Source of the DNA: Erwinia tracheiphila
Lineage (GTDB): Bacteria > Pseudomonadota > Gammaproteobacteria > Enterobacterales > Enterobacteriaceae
Direction of reading: 5' to 3'
Assembly (NCBI RefSeq): GCF_021365465.1
Contig: NZ_CP089932.1
Span: 620,001 to 684,000 of the forward strand
Length of the DNA: 64,000 nucleotides
Part shown: positions 53,439 to 64,000 of the stretch, one piece after another
Layout of the letters: every line of letters starts with the position of its first letter
Position numbering within the stretch: the stretch's first letter is position 1
The notes under the pieces: model-generated
The model's database searches: none
Seen by the model: only the letters and a program-made list of their open reading frames with translations
What the model was told of the DNA's origin: nothing
Program-made: the position numbers and the translations under genes

Positions 53439-54320
53439 TTAACGACAAATCCCGGTAATTCTGCACCATTCTTCTTTCTCAGCTACCGCATCAAGCGCAA
53501 ACTTTTCTGCATAGGCTTCACAGACGCTCTCGGCCTGACTGGCCAGAACGCCAGATAACCCCAGATGCCCGCCCTTAACAGGCAAAATACCGATCAATGG
53601 CGCCAGTTCACGCAGTGGGCCCGCCAGGATATTTGCCACGACCACATCCGCCTTGAGGTTGTCGGGCTGCTGGTGAGGAAGATAGAGAGAAAGCTGCTCT
53701 GAAACACCATTGCGCCCGGCATTATCGCGGCTGGCCTGAATAGCCTGCGGATCAATATCAATACCGATAGCCTTTGCCGCTCCCAGCTTCAGCGCAGCTA
53801 TGGCGAGAATGCCTGAACCACAGCCGAAATCGATAACGGTTTTATCGGTCAGATCAAGGCCATCCAGCCACGTCAGGCACAGCGCAGTTGTGGGATGGGT
53901 TCCTGTACCAAACGCCAGCCCGGGGTCGAGCATCACATTCACAGTGTCCGGGTCAGGCACATCGCGCCAGCTGGGGCAAATCCACAGCCGCTGACCGAAG
54001 CGCATAGGGTGGAAATTATCCATCCATTCACGTTCCCAGTCTTTATCCTCGATCTGCTCAATCTTGTGGTGAAACCCCTCACTCAGCAGTGGATGATATT
54101 GCATTGCAGCAACGATCTCTGCCATGCCTGTTTGGGCATCAAACAGTCCGATAACATCCGTATCACCCCACAGCCGTGTTTCACCGGGCAGAGGCTCGAA
54201 CACCGGGTTATCATGTGTATCCTGGAAAGTAACCGACACCGCCCCGTGTTCGATTAGCGCATCACCCAGTTCTTCAGCCTGAGCGCCAGTGGTGTTAATT
54301 TTCATTTGTATCCAGGGCAT
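53439..54320 (-). CDS. prmA: Ribosomal protein L11 methyltransferase
   Basis: A 293-residue PrmA, which trimethylates L11 with S-adenosylmethionine. The N-terminal L11-recognition domain ([20 protein letters not shown]) and the Rossmann motif [20 protein letters not shown] with the catalytic-site [10 protein letters not shown] are intact. It is 11 bases downstream of panF and is probably cotranscribed with it. Confidence 0.97.
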   Translation of the reverse strand: MPWIQMKINTTGAQAEELGDALIEHGAVSVTFQDTHDNPVFEPLPGETRLWGDTDVIGLFDAQTGMAEIVAAMQYHPLLSEGFHHKIEQIEDKDWEREWMDNFHPMRFGQRLWICPSWRDVPDPDTVNVMLDPGLAFGTGTHPTTALCLTWLDGLDLTDKTVIDFGCGSGILAIAALKLGAAKAIGIDIDPQAIQASRDNAGRNGVSEQLSLYLPHQQPDNLKADVVVANILAGPLRELAPLIGILPVKGGHLGLSGVLASQAESVCEAYAEKFALDAVAEKEEWCRITGICR

Positions 54321-54331
54321 TGCGGTTCTCT

Positions 54332-55783
54332 TTAATCATTCTGAGTGAAAGACCGGGCTGACTCTTCAACCCGGCCAAAACGGTTGCCAGTTACAAAAGC
54401 AATCAGGCTCAACAACAGTGAGGGAACAACAGGGTGAAAGCCCAGCGGTTGCAGCGACAGCCCGGCCAGCAAAATATAGCAAGTTGTACCGGCCATCATG
54501 CTGCAAAGTGCGCCGGCCGCGTTGGCTTTTGACCAATAAAGCCCCAGTATCAGCGGCCAAAGAAACACTACCTCCAGGCCACCAAATGCTAACAGATTCA
54601 GCCAGATGAGCATCTCTGGTGGCCGCCAGGCGGCCAGTATTAACAGCAGGCACAATACCAGGGTCGTCAATGCCGAGATTTTTTTTAGTAAAGCTTCATT
54701 AGCGATATGGTGCGGGCTGACGCGTAGGAAAAGATCTTTGACGATAGTCGCGGATGATTGCAGCAACTTCGCATTGACCGTCGACATAATCGCTGCCATT
54801 GGCGCTGCAAGAAAGATCCCTGCGGCAACTGGCGGTAATACATGGATCATCAAGGTTGGGATCACCAGATCGGGAATGGCGAGATCCGGCAACACGGCTC
54901 TGCCCAGTGCACCAGCCAGGTGCATACCAAATATTAATACCGTAACGACTACCGACCCGATAGTGATGCCGCGATGAACAGCTTTACTGTCTTTGTAGGA
55001 AATACAGCGCACGGCGGTATGAGGCAACCCGACAAGGCCAAAACATACCAGCACCGAAAAAGAAGCCAGAAAAGTCGGGCTGAGGATGCCATCCACACCG
55101 CCCGGTGAGATCAGCTGCGGATTAATTTGCTGTAGTTTAATCACCGCACTCTTTACGCCGCCGGCCGCATAGATAACAGCAAAAAGCAGCAAAAAAGTCC
55201 CTGCCAGCATCACCATTCCTTGCATTGCATCATTGAGCACGCTGGCACGGAAGCCGCCGAACGCGGTGTAAAGGGCGATACTTAAGCCAAATATCAACAG
55301 TCCCGTGCTGTAAGGGATGCCCGCCGCCGTTTCCAGCAGGCGTGCGCCGCCAATAAATTGTACCGTCATTGCGCCAATAAAAGCGACTAATAAACTGATG
55401 CTGGCGAACCAGACCAGCAGCGTGCTGCTATAGCGTGCAAACAACATATCGTTCAGTGTGACGGCCTGATAGTGGCGGGCAAGGATAGCAAATTTCTTGC
55501 CAAGGACTCCCAGAGAAAGCCAGAGGGCAGGAACCTGTACCATCGACAGCAATACCCAGCCCAGCCCGTACTTATAGGCCGCACCCGGTCCACCAATAAA
55601 AGAGCTGGCGCTAATGTAGGTTGTGGTGAGTGTCATGGCCAGGACAAAGCCGCCCATTGAGCGGCTTCCCAGGAAATACTCCATCAGAAAGCTACCCTCG
55701 CGCCTTTTTCGCATGGCATAGACAGACAAACCGGCGATCAGCAACAGGTAAGCTATCAAGGGCAGAATAATCACTGCATTCAT
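54332..55783 (-). CDS. panF: Sodium/pantothenate symporter
   Basis: A 483-residue sodium:solute symporter with about twelve membrane helices. The SSS-family signature [20 protein letters not shown] and the start [20 protein letters not shown] match PanF. It imports pantothenate for coenzyme A synthesis. Its start overlaps the yhdT stop by four bases (ATGA), showing translational coupling. Confidence 0.96.
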   Translation of the reverse strand: MNAVIILPLIAYLLLIAGLSVYAMRKRREGSFLMEYFLGSRSMGGFVLAMTLTTTYISASSFIGGPGAAYKYGLGWVLLSMVQVPALWLSLGVLGKKFAILARHYQAVTLNDMLFARYSSTLLVWFASISLLVAFIGAMTVQFIGGARLLETAAGIPYSTGLLIFGLSIALYTAFGGFRASVLNDAMQGMVMLAGTFLLLFAVIYAAGGVKSAVIKLQQINPQLISPGGVDGILSPTFLASFSVLVCFGLVGLPHTAVRCISYKDSKAVHRGITIGSVVVTVLIFGMHLAGALGRAVLPDLAIPDLVIPTLMIHVLPPVAAGIFLAAPMAAIMSTVNAKLLQSSATIVKDLFLRVSPHHIANEALLKKISALTTLVLCLLLILAAWRPPEMLIWLNLLAFGGLEVVFLWPLILGLYWSKANAAGALCSMMAGTTCYILLAGLSLQPLGFHPVVPSLLLSLIAFVTGNRFGRVEESARSFTQND

Positions 55784-56016
55784 TGATCATCCTCCAGCGG
55801 AATATCACGAAATATTCGCCTGACCATCAGCGAGCAGAGAAAAATAAACAGGGCAGGGACCAGCAGGCAGGCCACCTCAAACCACTGAGGCAGACCTGTT
55901 AGTCCGATTTCATTGCCCGCAAGGGTAGGCGCTAACGCCCAGCAGGCGATATAGGCGACGGCCAGTAAAAACGACCAACGTGCTTCACGATGAGCCTGAA
56001 TGAAGCGTTTATCCAT
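55780..56016 (-). CDS. yhdT: Inner-membrane DUF997 protein YhdT
   Basis: A 78-residue protein with two membrane helices (about 15-36 and 46-66), MDKRFIQAHREARWSF start and the LMVRRIFRDIPLEDD end typical of YhdT. It always precedes panF in enterobacteria, so a supporting role with the symporter is plausible. Confidence 0.93.
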   Translation of the reverse strand: MDKRFIQAHREARWSFLLAVAYIACWALAPTLAGNEIGLTGLPQWFEVACLLVPALFIFLCSLMVRRIFRDIPLEDDQ

Positions 56017-56041
56017 TTCTTAACCTCAATGACTGATAAAG

Positions 56042-56069
56042 AAAAAGGCCGGTCAAGCCAGCCTTTTTC
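56042..56069 (-). terminator. accBC operon terminator
   Basis: On the minus strand AAAAAGGCTGGC TTGA CCGGCCTTTTT forms a strong stem ending in a T run about 20 bases after the accC stop. Confidence 0.85.
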
Positions 56070-56085
56070 ATCATCCCAGGGTGTA

Positions 56086-57435
56086 TCAGGTTTCCTGAAG
56101 GCCGAGCTTTTTCTCCAGATAGTGGATGTTGGTGCCGCCACGCTGGAAATTTTCATCGTCCATGACTTTCATTTGAAGCTCAACATTCACTTTGATACCG
56201 TCAATGATCAGCTCTGCCAGCGCATTCTTCATGCGTGCAATGGCCACATGACGGGTTTCGCCGTAGGTGATCAGTTTGCCAATCATTGAATCGTAGTGGG
56301 GAGGAACGGTATAGCCTGCATAAATATGTGACTCCCAACGCACGCCAAACCCACCCGGTGCATGGAAGCGCGTGATTTTTCCGGGGCTGGGCAGAAACGT
56401 ATTGGGATCTTCCGCATTAATGCGGCATTCCACTGCATGCCCGCGAATCACCACGTCTTCCTGTTTGATCGACAGTTGTTGATCGGCTGCGATACGCAGC
56501 TGCTCTTTGATCAGATCCACACCGGTGATCATTTCTGTCACCGGGTGCTCAACCTGAATACGGGTGTTCATTTCAATGAAATAGAACTCACCATTTTCAA
56601 ACAGAAACTCAAAAGTACCTGCACCTCGATAGCCAATTTCAATACAGGCTTTGGAACAGCGCTCGCCGATAAAGCGACGCAGTTCTGGCGTGATGCCCGG
56701 TGCTGGCGCTTCCTCCACCACTTTCTGGTGGCGGCGCTGCATTGAGCAGTCGCGTTCAGCAAGATAAATGGCATTGCCCTGGCCATCTGCCAGCACCTGA
56801 ATTTCGATATGGCGTGGATTTTCCAGGTACTTTTCCATGTAAACCATGTCGTTATTGAAAGCCGCTTTGGCTTCCGCTTTCGTCATATTAATTGATTGCT
56901 CAAGATCTTTATCACTGCGAACGACGCGCATGCCGCGACCGCCGCCGCCGCCAGAGGCTTTGATAATCACCGGATAGCCGATGCGTTTAGCGATGGCCCG
57001 GTTTTTATCCATATCATCGCCCAGTGAACCGTCCGAACCCGGAACGGTTGGCACGCCGCTTTTCTTCATCGCGGTAATAGCGGAGACTTTGTCGCCCATA
57101 AGACGGATGGTTTCCGCTCTGGGACCGATAAAAATAAAGCCAGAACGCTCAACCTGTTCGGCAAAATCCGCATTTTCGGACAGAAATCCATATCCGGGGT
57201 GAATAGCCACGGCCCCGGTAATTTCTGCAGCCGAGATGAGCGCAGGGATGTTCAGGTAACTTTTAACTGACTGAGCAGGACCGATACAGACGGTTTCATC
57301 TGCCAGCAGAACGTGTTTCAAGTCGCGGTCTGCACTGGAATGCACGGCGACAGTCTTAATGCCCAGTTCTTTACAGGCACGAAGAATGCGCAGGGCGATC
57401 TCACCGCGGTTGGCTATAACAATTTTATCCAGCAT
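56086..57435 (-). CDS. accC: Acetyl-CoA carboxylase, biotin carboxylase subunit
   Basis: A 449-residue ATP-grasp enzyme that carboxylates the biotin of AccB, starting fatty-acid synthesis. [20 protein letters not shown] opens it. The glycine-rich ATP loop is [14 protein letters not shown], and the catalytic stretch is [16 protein letters not shown] with Arg and Glu ligands. Same length as E. coli AccC; 11 bases after accB. Confidence 0.98.
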   Translation of the reverse strand: MLDKIVIANRGEIALRILRACKELGIKTVAVHSSADRDLKHVLLADETVCIGPAQSVKSYLNIPALISAAEITGAVAIHPGYGFLSENADFAEQVERSGFIFIGPRAETIRLMGDKVSAITAMKKSGVPTVPGSDGSLGDDMDKNRAIAKRIGYPVIIKASGGGGGRGMRVVRSDKDLEQSINMTKAEAKAAFNNDMVYMEKYLENPRHIEIQVLADGQGNAIYLAERDCSMQRRHQKVVEEAPAPGITPELRRFIGERCSKACIEIGYRGAGTFEFLFENGEFYFIEMNTRIQVEHPVTEMITGVDLIKEQLRIAADQQLSIKQEDVVIRGHAVECRINAEDPNTFLPSPGKITRFHAPGGFGVRWESHIYAGYTVPPHYDSMIGKLITYGETRHVAIARMKNALAELIIDGIKVNVELQMKVMDDENFQRGGTNIHYLEKKLGLQET

Positions 57436-57446
57436 GGTTGGCCTCG

Positions 57447-57920
57447 TTATTCGATGACTACCAGCGACTCGTCAAATTCAACTGGTTGACCGCTTTCCAC
57501 CAAAATCGCTTTCACAACGCCAGATTTGTCGGCTACGATCTGGTTCATCATTTTCATCGCTTCGACGATGCACAGAGTGTCACCAGCATTCACTTTCTGG
57601 CCGACTTCAACAAACGCTTTAGCGTCAGGATTTGGGGTACGGTAGAACGTCCCCACCATTGGTGAACGTACGATGTGACCACTGATCTCGGCAGCCGCAG
57701 GTGCTTCCATTGCCGATGTCGTGGCGGGAGCAACGGCAGTTGCCAGCGCAGGTGCCTGCGGCATCATGGGCGCTGCGTAGGCTTGCTGCATCATGGGGTA
57801 ACCCGTGTTGGCTGGAGAGCGACTGATGCGAACGGACTCTTCACCTTCAGAGATTTCCAGTTCAGAAATACCTGATTCTTCAACCAGTTCGATCAGTTTT
57901 TTAATCTTACGAATATCCAT
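57447..57920 (-). CDS. accB: Acetyl-CoA carboxylase biotin carboxyl carrier protein
   Basis: A 157-residue [24 protein letters not shown] is the dimerisation segment, a Pro/Ala-rich linker follows (about 40-80), and the biotinyl domain carries the lysine in [10 protein letters not shown] together with the protruding thumb near [13 protein letters not shown]. In E. coli the AccB N terminus autoregulates the accBC operon. It is 21 bases after aroQ. Confidence 0.98.
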   Translation of the reverse strand: MDIRKIKKLIELVEESGISELEISEGEESVRISRSPANTGYPMMQQAYAAPMMPQAPALATAVAPATTSAMEAPAAAEISGHIVRSPMVGTFYRTPNPDAKAFVEVGQKVNAGDTLCIVEAMKMMNQIVADKSGVVKAILVESGQPVEFDESLVVIE

Positions 57921-57941
57921 GATTGTGGTTCCGTACTCTGT

Positions 57942-58394
57942 TTAATTAGATTGTGACAGGCGTTTTACAGCTGTCTGTAAAGCCCAAGAGTAACCCTCGG
58001 CACCAAGGCCACAGATAACACCCGCAGCAATATCAGAAAGATAAGAATGATGGCGAAAAGGCTCACGAGCGTGCACGTTTGACAGATGTACTTCGATAAA
58101 CGGGATGTTGACTGCAAGCAGTGCATCACGAAGCGCCACGCTGGTATGGGTGAAAGCAGCCGGATTGATGACGATATAATCGACACGATCTTTAGCCTCA
58201 TGAATGCGGTCAATCAGAACATATTCCGCATTGGACTGAAGATGACTCAACTTCACCTTGAGGGCGTCAGCCTGCGATGTTAAGTCGCTCACGATCTCTG
58301 CCAGCGTCGTTTCCCCATATTTCTCTGGTTCACGGGTTCCCAGTAAGTTGAGGTTGGGGCCGTTTAAGAGCAGTATGTGGAACTTTTCAGCCAT
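57942..58394 (-). CDS. aroQ: Type II 3-dehydroquinate dehydratase
   Basis: A 150-residue shikimate-pathway enzyme converting 3-dehydroquinate to 3-dehydroshikimate. It has the signature [20 protein letters not shown] with the catalytic Arg/Tyr, [17 protein letters not shown], and [20 protein letters not shown] with the catalytic His. I placed the start at MAEKFHI; the 22 upstream codons are not part of the family. Placement before accB is standard in many gammaproteobacteria (E. coli lost aroQ). Confidence 0.96.
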   Translation of the reverse strand: MAEKFHILLLNGPNLNLLGTREPEKYGETTLAEIVSDLTSQADALKVKLSHLQSNAEYVLIDRIHEAKDRVDYIVINPAAFTHTSVALRDALLAVNIPFIEVHLSNVHAREPFRHHSYLSDIAAGVICGLGAEGYSWALQTAVKRLSQSN

Positions 58395-58631
58395 CTTGCT
58401 GCTATCTCCTGCGATAATTGGATCATCGCACAAAATACAATGCGTAAAGCCATTTGTCACCTCTATCGATAAAATTTGGTTTCAGCGCCGCTTTGACGCC
58501 TGGCATTATAACGATTTCGTGGCAATTCACAGCTAAACACTGGTCTTATCAGCGAAGATTATCGTTCATTACCTTCGCGCATCGGGTTTCTCCGCAGTTT
58601 AAAGAAGGTCACATGAAGCAGTCGACCTGCC

Positions 58632-59234
58632 TTAATGCCACCAGCGACGCATTTTTTTGTAGCGTAAGCCCAGCAAAATAAGTGCGATGATGGCGTAAAT
58701 CCATGGTTGAGGAGAAAAAACTTTCACTGACCACAGATAGTGAATGGGTGCAAGGATCAGCACGATGTAAAGGGTATTGTGCAATAATTGCCAGCGTTTC
58801 CCCAACGCCCTCTGTGCTTTCTGGAAGGATGTCAGGGCCAACATCAACAAAATAAACCAGCTGATAAGCCCCAGCATCAGATAGGACCGACGGATTATTT
58901 CCGCGCCGAGAAAACCCAGATTACTGATACCCAGCTCTAATACTGAGTAGCTCACCAGATGCAATGTTGCCCAGGCAAAGCACCACAGGCCCAATAGCCG
59001 ACGGACTCTGATTAGCAAAGGCTGCTTTCCGTAGCGCGTCAGCGGCGTCACCAGTAGCGTTCCCAGTAAAAACTTTAACGCCATTCTGCCTGTAAAATGT
59101 TGAATGTCTTTTGCCGGGTCGGCACTCAACCAGCCCTGATCAACGGACAAAATCAGCCAGAGCAGCGGCAAAAATCCGGCGAGATGAAGCGCGATTTTCA
59201 GGACGGTGATATGTTTAATATTCATGCGGAACAT
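58632..59234 (-). CDS. msrQ: Heme-binding membrane subunit of the periplasmic methionine-sulfoxide reductase
   Basis: A 200-residue six-helix membrane cytochrome (formerly YedZ) that passes electrons from the quinone pool to MsrP. The family run [20 protein letters not shown] and [19 protein letters not shown] (heme His) are present. It starts within the msrP stop (TAATG), so translation is coupled. E. coli MsrQ has about 211 residues; this one ends slightly earlier. Confidence 0.93.
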   Translation of the reverse strand: MFRMNIKHITVLKIALHLAGFLPLLWLILSVDQGWLSADPAKDIQHFTGRMALKFLLGTLLVTPLTRYGKQPLLIRVRRLLGLWCFAWATLHLVSYSVLELGISNLGFLGAEIIRRSYLMLGLISWFILLMLALTSFQKAQRALGKRWQLLHNTLYIVLILAPIHYLWSVKVFSPQPWIYAIIALILLGLRYKKMRRWWH

Positions 59235-60235
59235 TAAAAATTCTCCCGCAAATTCATCCCCTTATAAAGCGATGCTACCTGTTCTTCGTAACCGTTAAAC
59301 AGTAGCGTGGGCTGACGTTTTACATCAAGGATGCCGCCGGCTCCGATAAAGCGCTCGGTCGCCTGCGACCAGCGCGGATGATCAACCTGTGGATTGACGT
59401 TGCCATAAAATCCGTACTCGTCGGCGGCAAGATGATTCCATGTGGTGGGCGGCATATCCCTGACCAGAGTAATTTTGACAATGGATTTAATGCCTTTGAA
59501 ACCGTATTTCCATGGCACCGTTAAACGCACAGGTGCACCGTTTTGCGGCGGCAGTGTTTTACCATAGACGCCGGTGGTCAGAATAGTAAGCGGATGCATT
59601 GCCTCATCCAGTCGTAATCCTTCGACGTAGGGATAATCGATTCCGCCGCCGATAAAACGATCTCTCTGGCCCGGCATTTCATCGGGTGCATACAGGGTCT
59701 GAAAGGCAACATAGCGGGCATTGCTGGTGGGTTCGACCAGTTTGAGTAATTTTCCCAGTTCAAAGCCAATCCAGGGCACTACCATCGACCAGGCTTCGAC
59801 ACATCGCATACGATAGATGCGCTGCTCCATTGGGAAACGTTTAAAAATGTCATCCATACTTAATGTGATTGGCTTTGCCACTTCCCCGGTGATTTCAATT
59901 TTCCAGTCAGTGGTTTTCAGCGCACCGGCATTCGCAGCCGGGGCGGCTTTGTCCAGGCCAAACTCATAGAAATTATTGTAACCTGTGACCTTATTCTCCG
60001 GCGTCAAGGCCAAATCCGCCTGATATTGTGCCGGGCTGGAAAAGATAAGGGGCTTACCCGTAACGGCATTTGCCTGGCTATCTGTTTTAAACCATGACAG
60101 CAGGTCCGCCTGAGCGCAGGGCAGTGACAGCGCGGCAGTGCTGATGCCCAACATTTTCAAAATCTGACGGCGCTTCACATTGAAAATATTTTCAGGGGTG
60201 ACATCGTTTTCAGTCAGTTTATTCACGGGTTTCAT
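59234..60235 (-). CDS. msrP: Periplasmic methionine-sulfoxide reductase catalytic subunit
   Basis: A 333-residue molybdopterin enzyme (formerly YedY) that repairs oxidised methionines in envelope proteins. An N-terminal Tat signal ([20 protein letters not shown]) precedes the sulfite-oxidase fold. The molybdenum-ligand Cys is in [41 protein letters not shown] and the C-terminal [13 protein letters not shown] match MsrP. It is followed by msrQ in the usual order. Confidence 0.96.
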   Translation of the reverse strand: MKPVNKLTENDVTPENIFNVKRRQILKMLGISTAALSLPCAQADLLSWFKTDSQANAVTGKPLIFSSPAQYQADLALTPENKVTGYNNFYEFGLDKAAPAANAGALKTTDWKIEITGEVAKPITLSMDDIFKRFPMEQRIYRMRCVEAWSMVVPWIGFELGKLLKLVEPTSNARYVAFQTLYAPDEMPGQRDRFIGGGIDYPYVEGLRLDEAMHPLTILTTGVYGKTLPPQNGAPVRLTVPWKYGFKGIKSIVKITLVRDMPPTTWNHLAADEYGFYGNVNPQVDHPRWSQATERFIGAGGILDVKRQPTLLFNGYEEQVASLYKGMNLRENF

Positions 60236-60372
60236 TGGGTGCGTCTCCTGGGACCTAGGTACGGGCAGCTTTCATCATGAGCAAAAAGCGTCAGGCTTGC
60301 GAGTTTGCAGTGGAAAAAAAAGTGATGTGTTGATGCTGGGTTTACGCTGTCAGTCTTAACTGGCGGCAGCCA
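60236..60372. other. msrP upstream / acuI downstream gap
   Basis: A short gap; no gene or clear terminator seen. Confidence 0.4.
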
Positions 60373-61347
60373 TTAGTGGATTTTTACCATCAGGTGGCCA
60401 GTGATGTCATTGTTTATCAGCCTGATTGCACCCTCGTGCGGCTTGCACCAGCGAAACTTCACGGGTAGCCAGTTGATAAAAGCTTTCTGGCAGCAGGACG
60501 GATAACCTTTGCCAGGTATTTAACCGAAGAGGCGTCGGCGTGTTGACGTAATCAATACCCTGAAGATGGGCATTGCGCAAAATAAACGGCATCACCGTAG
60601 TGGGCAACGCAAATCCACCTGCCAGCCCGCAGGCTGCCACCACGCCCGCATAATTCATCTGTGCCAGCAGGCATGCCAGCACGTTGTTACCCATGGTATC
60701 TATGGCACCGGTCCAGTGTTGTTTCTCCAGCGGTCGGGCATCACTGAACGCATCACGGGGCAGTATGTTACCTGCGCTCAGTTTGCGCAGATAGCCGTGG
60801 GCGGCGGCACGTCCGCTGACGGCGACAACCCGGTAGCCTAATGCGTTCAGCAGGGCGACAGCCGTGCTTCCTGCTTCGCCACTGGCACCAGTGACGACAA
60901 CCTCTCCGCTTTCAGGCGTAACGCCCCGTCTTCCAGTGCCATCACGCATAGCATTGTTGTCAGACCTGCAGTACCGATAATCATGGTTTTCCGTCCGTCC
61001 AGCCTGTCGGGTAGCGGTACCAACCAGTCTGCTTTCACTCGTGCCTGTTCAGCGAACCCTCCCCAATGATTTTCGCCTGCGCCCCAGCCGGTAAGCAGTA
61101 CCTCCTGACCGGGTTGAAAACGGGGATCGGCACTGTGTTGAATTTTTCCGGCGAAGTCGATGTCTGGGATCATGGGGAACTGGCGGATAATTTTTCCCTG
61201 TCCGCTGATGGCCAGCGCATCTTTGTAGTTGATACCTGACCAGTCTATATCCACCAGCACATCTCCCGGCGGCAACGCATCGGTATTGATGTTTTTTACC
61301 TGCGCCCAGGTTCTGCCCTCTTCCTGTTCAATAATAAGTGCTTGCAT
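60373..61347 (-). pseudogene. acuI: Acrylyl-CoA reductase gene with two frameshifts
   Basis: The gene spans 325 codons, the E. coli AcuI (YhdH) length, but is broken twice. From MQALIIEQEEGRTWAQVKNI to ALEDGA it follows the medium-chain dehydrogenase N terminus (DWSGINYKDALAISGQGKII). A missing G in a G4 run near 60920 shifts to the frame with VVVTGASGEAGSTAVALLNA and QHWTGAIDTMGNNVLACLLA. A second shift near 60440 is needed to reach the true end, NNDITGHLMVKIH. The intact enzyme reduces acryloyl-CoA with NADPH. It is in its normal place next to csrD. Confidence 0.88.
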
Positions 61348-61539
61348 GAGAATCTCATTGAAATGACGGTCAGCGTACAATGATGGACTGACGACACTAT
61401 GCTCCCGGCCTCCACCATTATTTTGAAATCATCTGATAAAACCTGTGCCAGGATATGGTATTTTCAGCCGCAATTTAACGTCATTAACCTGCAGCAGCCG
61501 ATTAATGAATTATTTTAACCGTATTTGAAGAGCACAAGG

Positions 61540-63489
61540 ATGCGACTAACCACCCGGCTTTCAGCCATAATCACTCTACTCAGCGCAGGCGCGATGTTAC
61601 TCATGCTGGTGGGATGCATAATAAGCTTCTTCTATCTTAGCGATGAGCGCGCCGAGCACCGTTTACTAACCATGTCGCAAGATATTGATGCCGCGCTGGT
61701 GAATGAAACGCCGGAACAGATGTTGCCCTGGTTACCGCAGGTCATGGGACCGTTGCAAATCCATCGCATCCTGTTTATTGAAAACGGTAAGAAATCGCTG
61801 GAGCTGACTCATCACCAGGATGCCGTGCTGGAAGATGAACCGAACAAATATCGTGAGACTAACATTACATTAGAAAATCACCCTGCCTTTGCGCTCAGGA
61901 TTATCTGGGTTGATACCGCCAAAACCTGGCTAAATTCTTTTATTGGCGCTTCTATTTTCACTATCATCATTTTTATCGTCAGCACCTTGATCCTGATTAT
62001 GATACTGGCTCACCGTTGGCTATATCGCCAGCTGCAGGGGATGGAACATCTGGAGCTGCGCGCCGAAAAAGTGCTGAAAGGGCAGAGAGGTACTATTCGG
62101 CAGGGAAGCGTACACGAGTGGACTCCCAAAGCGAGCAGCGCTATCGATCTGCTATTAAGCGATCTTCACGAAGCAGCGGAACAGCGCAACCGCGTTGATA
62201 CGTTAATTCGTGCCTTTGCCTCGAAAGATGCGAAAACCGGACTCAATAACCGCATGTTTTTCGACAATCAGTTGTCGACCATGCTGGAAGATACGGAAGG
62301 CACGGGCGCTCATGGCATGGTGATGATGATTCGCTTCGCTGATTTCGATACTCTGCGCGATAGCTGGGGGAGAAGTCTGACTAAAGAATATTTGTTTGAC
62401 CTGGTCAATCTGCTTTCGACCTTTGTGATGCGCTACCCCGGCGCGCTACTGGCACGTTATTTCCGTAGCGATTTTGCTGTGCTGCTGCCACATCGTAGTC
62501 TGAAAGATGCGGATGGCATCGCCTCACAGCTGATCAATGCAGTGGATGCCTTGCCAGTCATGCGCAAGTTAGATCGTGAAGACATGATCCATATTGGTAT
62601 CAGCGGCTGGTTTAGCGGACAAAGCACCCAGCAAGTTATGGAGAGTGTTGAAGTGGCGACACGGCATGCCGCGCTATCCGGTGGGAATAACTGGTCAGTG
62701 GGTGAGGCACCGCAGCAGGATCGTAGTCGCGGCAGCGTAAAGTGGCGAACCTTACTGGAAAAGACCTTACAGCGTAGCAGCGCGCGTTTGTACCAAAAGC
62801 CTGCCGTAACCTGTGCAGGCCATGTTGATCATCACGAGATTATGCCAAGGATTTTTGACGGCGAAAACGAAATTTCATCGGCGGAGTATCTGCCGTTTGT
62901 CCAGCAGCTGGGGCTGGCAGAAAGCTATGATCGTCAATTAGTGGCGAACATTTTGGCATTACTGCCCGTTTATCCAGAGGAAACCCTGGCTATTCCATTA
63001 ATGGTCGATGCAATCATACGGCGTTCATTCCAGCGCTGGCTTCGCGATATGCTATTGCAATACACGAAACCGCAAAGAAATTGCATTTTATTTGAACTTG
63101 CTGAAGCCGACGTATGTCAACATAGCACTCGTCTGAGTACGGCTTTTCGATTATTGAAAGGTTTTGGCTGTCGGATAGCCATCAGTCAGGCAGGATTAAC
63201 GGTGGTCAGCACCAGCTATATCAAGCAGTTTGACGTGGAACTGATTAAGTTGCATCCGGGGCTGGTTCGTAACATTGAGCAACGCACCGAAAATCAACTT
63301 TTCGTGCAAAGCCTGCTGGAGAGTTGCAAGCCTACAGCAACACGGGTTTTTGCAGCAGGCGTGAAGCGCGATGCTGAGTGGCAAACGCTGGTAGAACTGG
63401 GTGTTCAGGGGGGGCAGGGTGAGTATTTTGCCCCCCCTGAATTGCTTACCAGTGATGTTAAAAAATTTTCGCAAAGATACAGAGTTTAG
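61540..63489 (+). CDS. csrD: RNase E specificity factor CsrD
   Basis: A 649-residue membrane protein with degenerate GGDEF and EAL domains, which directs RNase E decay of the CsrB/CsrC RNAs without making or breaking cyclic di-GMP. Two membrane helices (about 14-36 and 136-160) flank a periplasmic part. The GGDEF site reads FRSDF, and EAL is replaced by EIM, as in E. coli (HRSDF, ELM). The conserved NQLFVQSLLESC-like ending is present. I used the ATG at 61540 because the protein then starts MRLTTRLSAI like E. coli CsrD. It precedes mreB as usual. Confidence 0.94.
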   Translation: MRLTTRLSAIITLLSAGAMLLMLVGCIISFFYLSDERAEHRLLTMSQDIDAALVNETPEQMLPWLPQVMGPLQIHRILFIENGKKSLELTHHQDAVLEDEPNKYRETNITLENHPAFALRIIWVDTAKTWLNSFIGASIFTIIIFIVSTLILIMILAHRWLYRQLQGMEHLELRAEKVLKGQRGTIRQGSVHEWTPKASSAIDLLLSDLHEAAEQRNRVDTLIRAFASKDAKTGLNNRMFFDNQLSTMLEDTEGTGAHGMVMMIRFADFDTLRDSWGRSLTKEYLFDLVNLLSTFVMRYPGALLARYFRSDFAVLLPHRSLKDADGIASQLINAVDALPVMRKLDREDMIHIGISGWFSGQSTQQVMESVEVATRHAALSGGNNWSVGEAPQQDRSRGSVKWRTLLEKTLQRSSARLYQKPAVTCAGHVDHHEIMPRIFDGENEISSAEYLPFVQQLGLAESYDRQLVANILALLPVYPEETLAIPLMVDAIIRRSFQRWLRDMLLQYTKPQRNCILFELAEADVCQHSTRLSTAFRLLKGFGCRIAISQAGLTVVSTSYIKQFDVELIKLHPGLVRNIEQRTENQLFVQSLLESCKPTATRVFAAGVKRDAEWQTLVELGVQGGQGEYFAPPELLTSDVKKFSQRYRV

Positions 63490-64000
<511 letters not shown>

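Overview
The window looks like chromosomal DNA of an Erwinia-type plant-associated enterobacterium. The housekeeping proteins are close to E. coli and Erwinia homologues (Fis appears essentially identical to the E. coli protein). There is an AvrE/DspE-superfamily type III effector gene and a decayed EsaI/EsaR-type quorum-sensing locus. The very high load of insertion sequences, prophage scraps and broken genes resembles what is known of Erwinia tracheiphila. That species guess is inference.

Layout. 1-2 kb: the 5' end of a yhdW/aapJ amino-acid-binding protein gene and lpxP. 2.3-4.5 kb: wreckage of an integrase, a membrane protein, a DUF1493 gene and a phage capsid gene. 5-18 kb: a conserved block yjeT-purA-(nsrR remnant)-rnr-rlmB-(bsmA and chemoreceptor remnants)-yjfP-rpsF-priB-rpsR-rplI-(truncated ytfB)-fklB, interrupted by an IS481 and an IS4. 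18.3-21.7 kb: an orphan microcin-like precursor with a strong promoter and terminator, followed by small membrane-protein fragments and IS5, IS3 and IS1 copies. 22-28 kb: opgB, a chemoreceptor gene and ampH. 28.4-29.4 kb: an AT-rich pesticin/phage-lysozyme-like toxin gene overlapping an LprI-type inhibitor gene, then an IS1 and fucO. 32-41.7 kb: a junkyard containing IS481, IS6, IS3 and IS110 pieces, a broken luxI/luxR pair, F-type tra gene remnants, an orphan RelE, an Rpn fragment and a decaying operon of a flavoprotein, a small dimeric-barrel protein and an acyltransferase. 42-47 kb: the AvrE-superfamily effector, split by a four-base repeat. 48-50.9 kb: IS91 remnants, a second membrane-protein-tail/DUF1493/capsid scrap and an IS200 relic. 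51-64 kb: a conserved block fis-dusB-cah-prmA-panF-yhdT-accC-accB-aroQ-msrQ-msrP-acuI(broken)-csrD-mreB.

In E. coli the yhdW and fis-mreB genes lie together, while yjeT-purA-fklB lies elsewhere. Here the purA-fklB block sits between yhdW and fis. It is bordered by related phage/DUF1493 scraps, and hflC is missing upstream of yjeT, so the window probably records a chromosomal rearrangement driven by mobile DNA.

The most interesting candidates are the orphan microcin, the lysozyme-toxin/inhibitor pair, the dispersed membrane-protein/DUF1493 module and two loci where short repeats (a four-base repeat in the effector and a G10 tract in the acyltransferase) put the reading frame out of phase.
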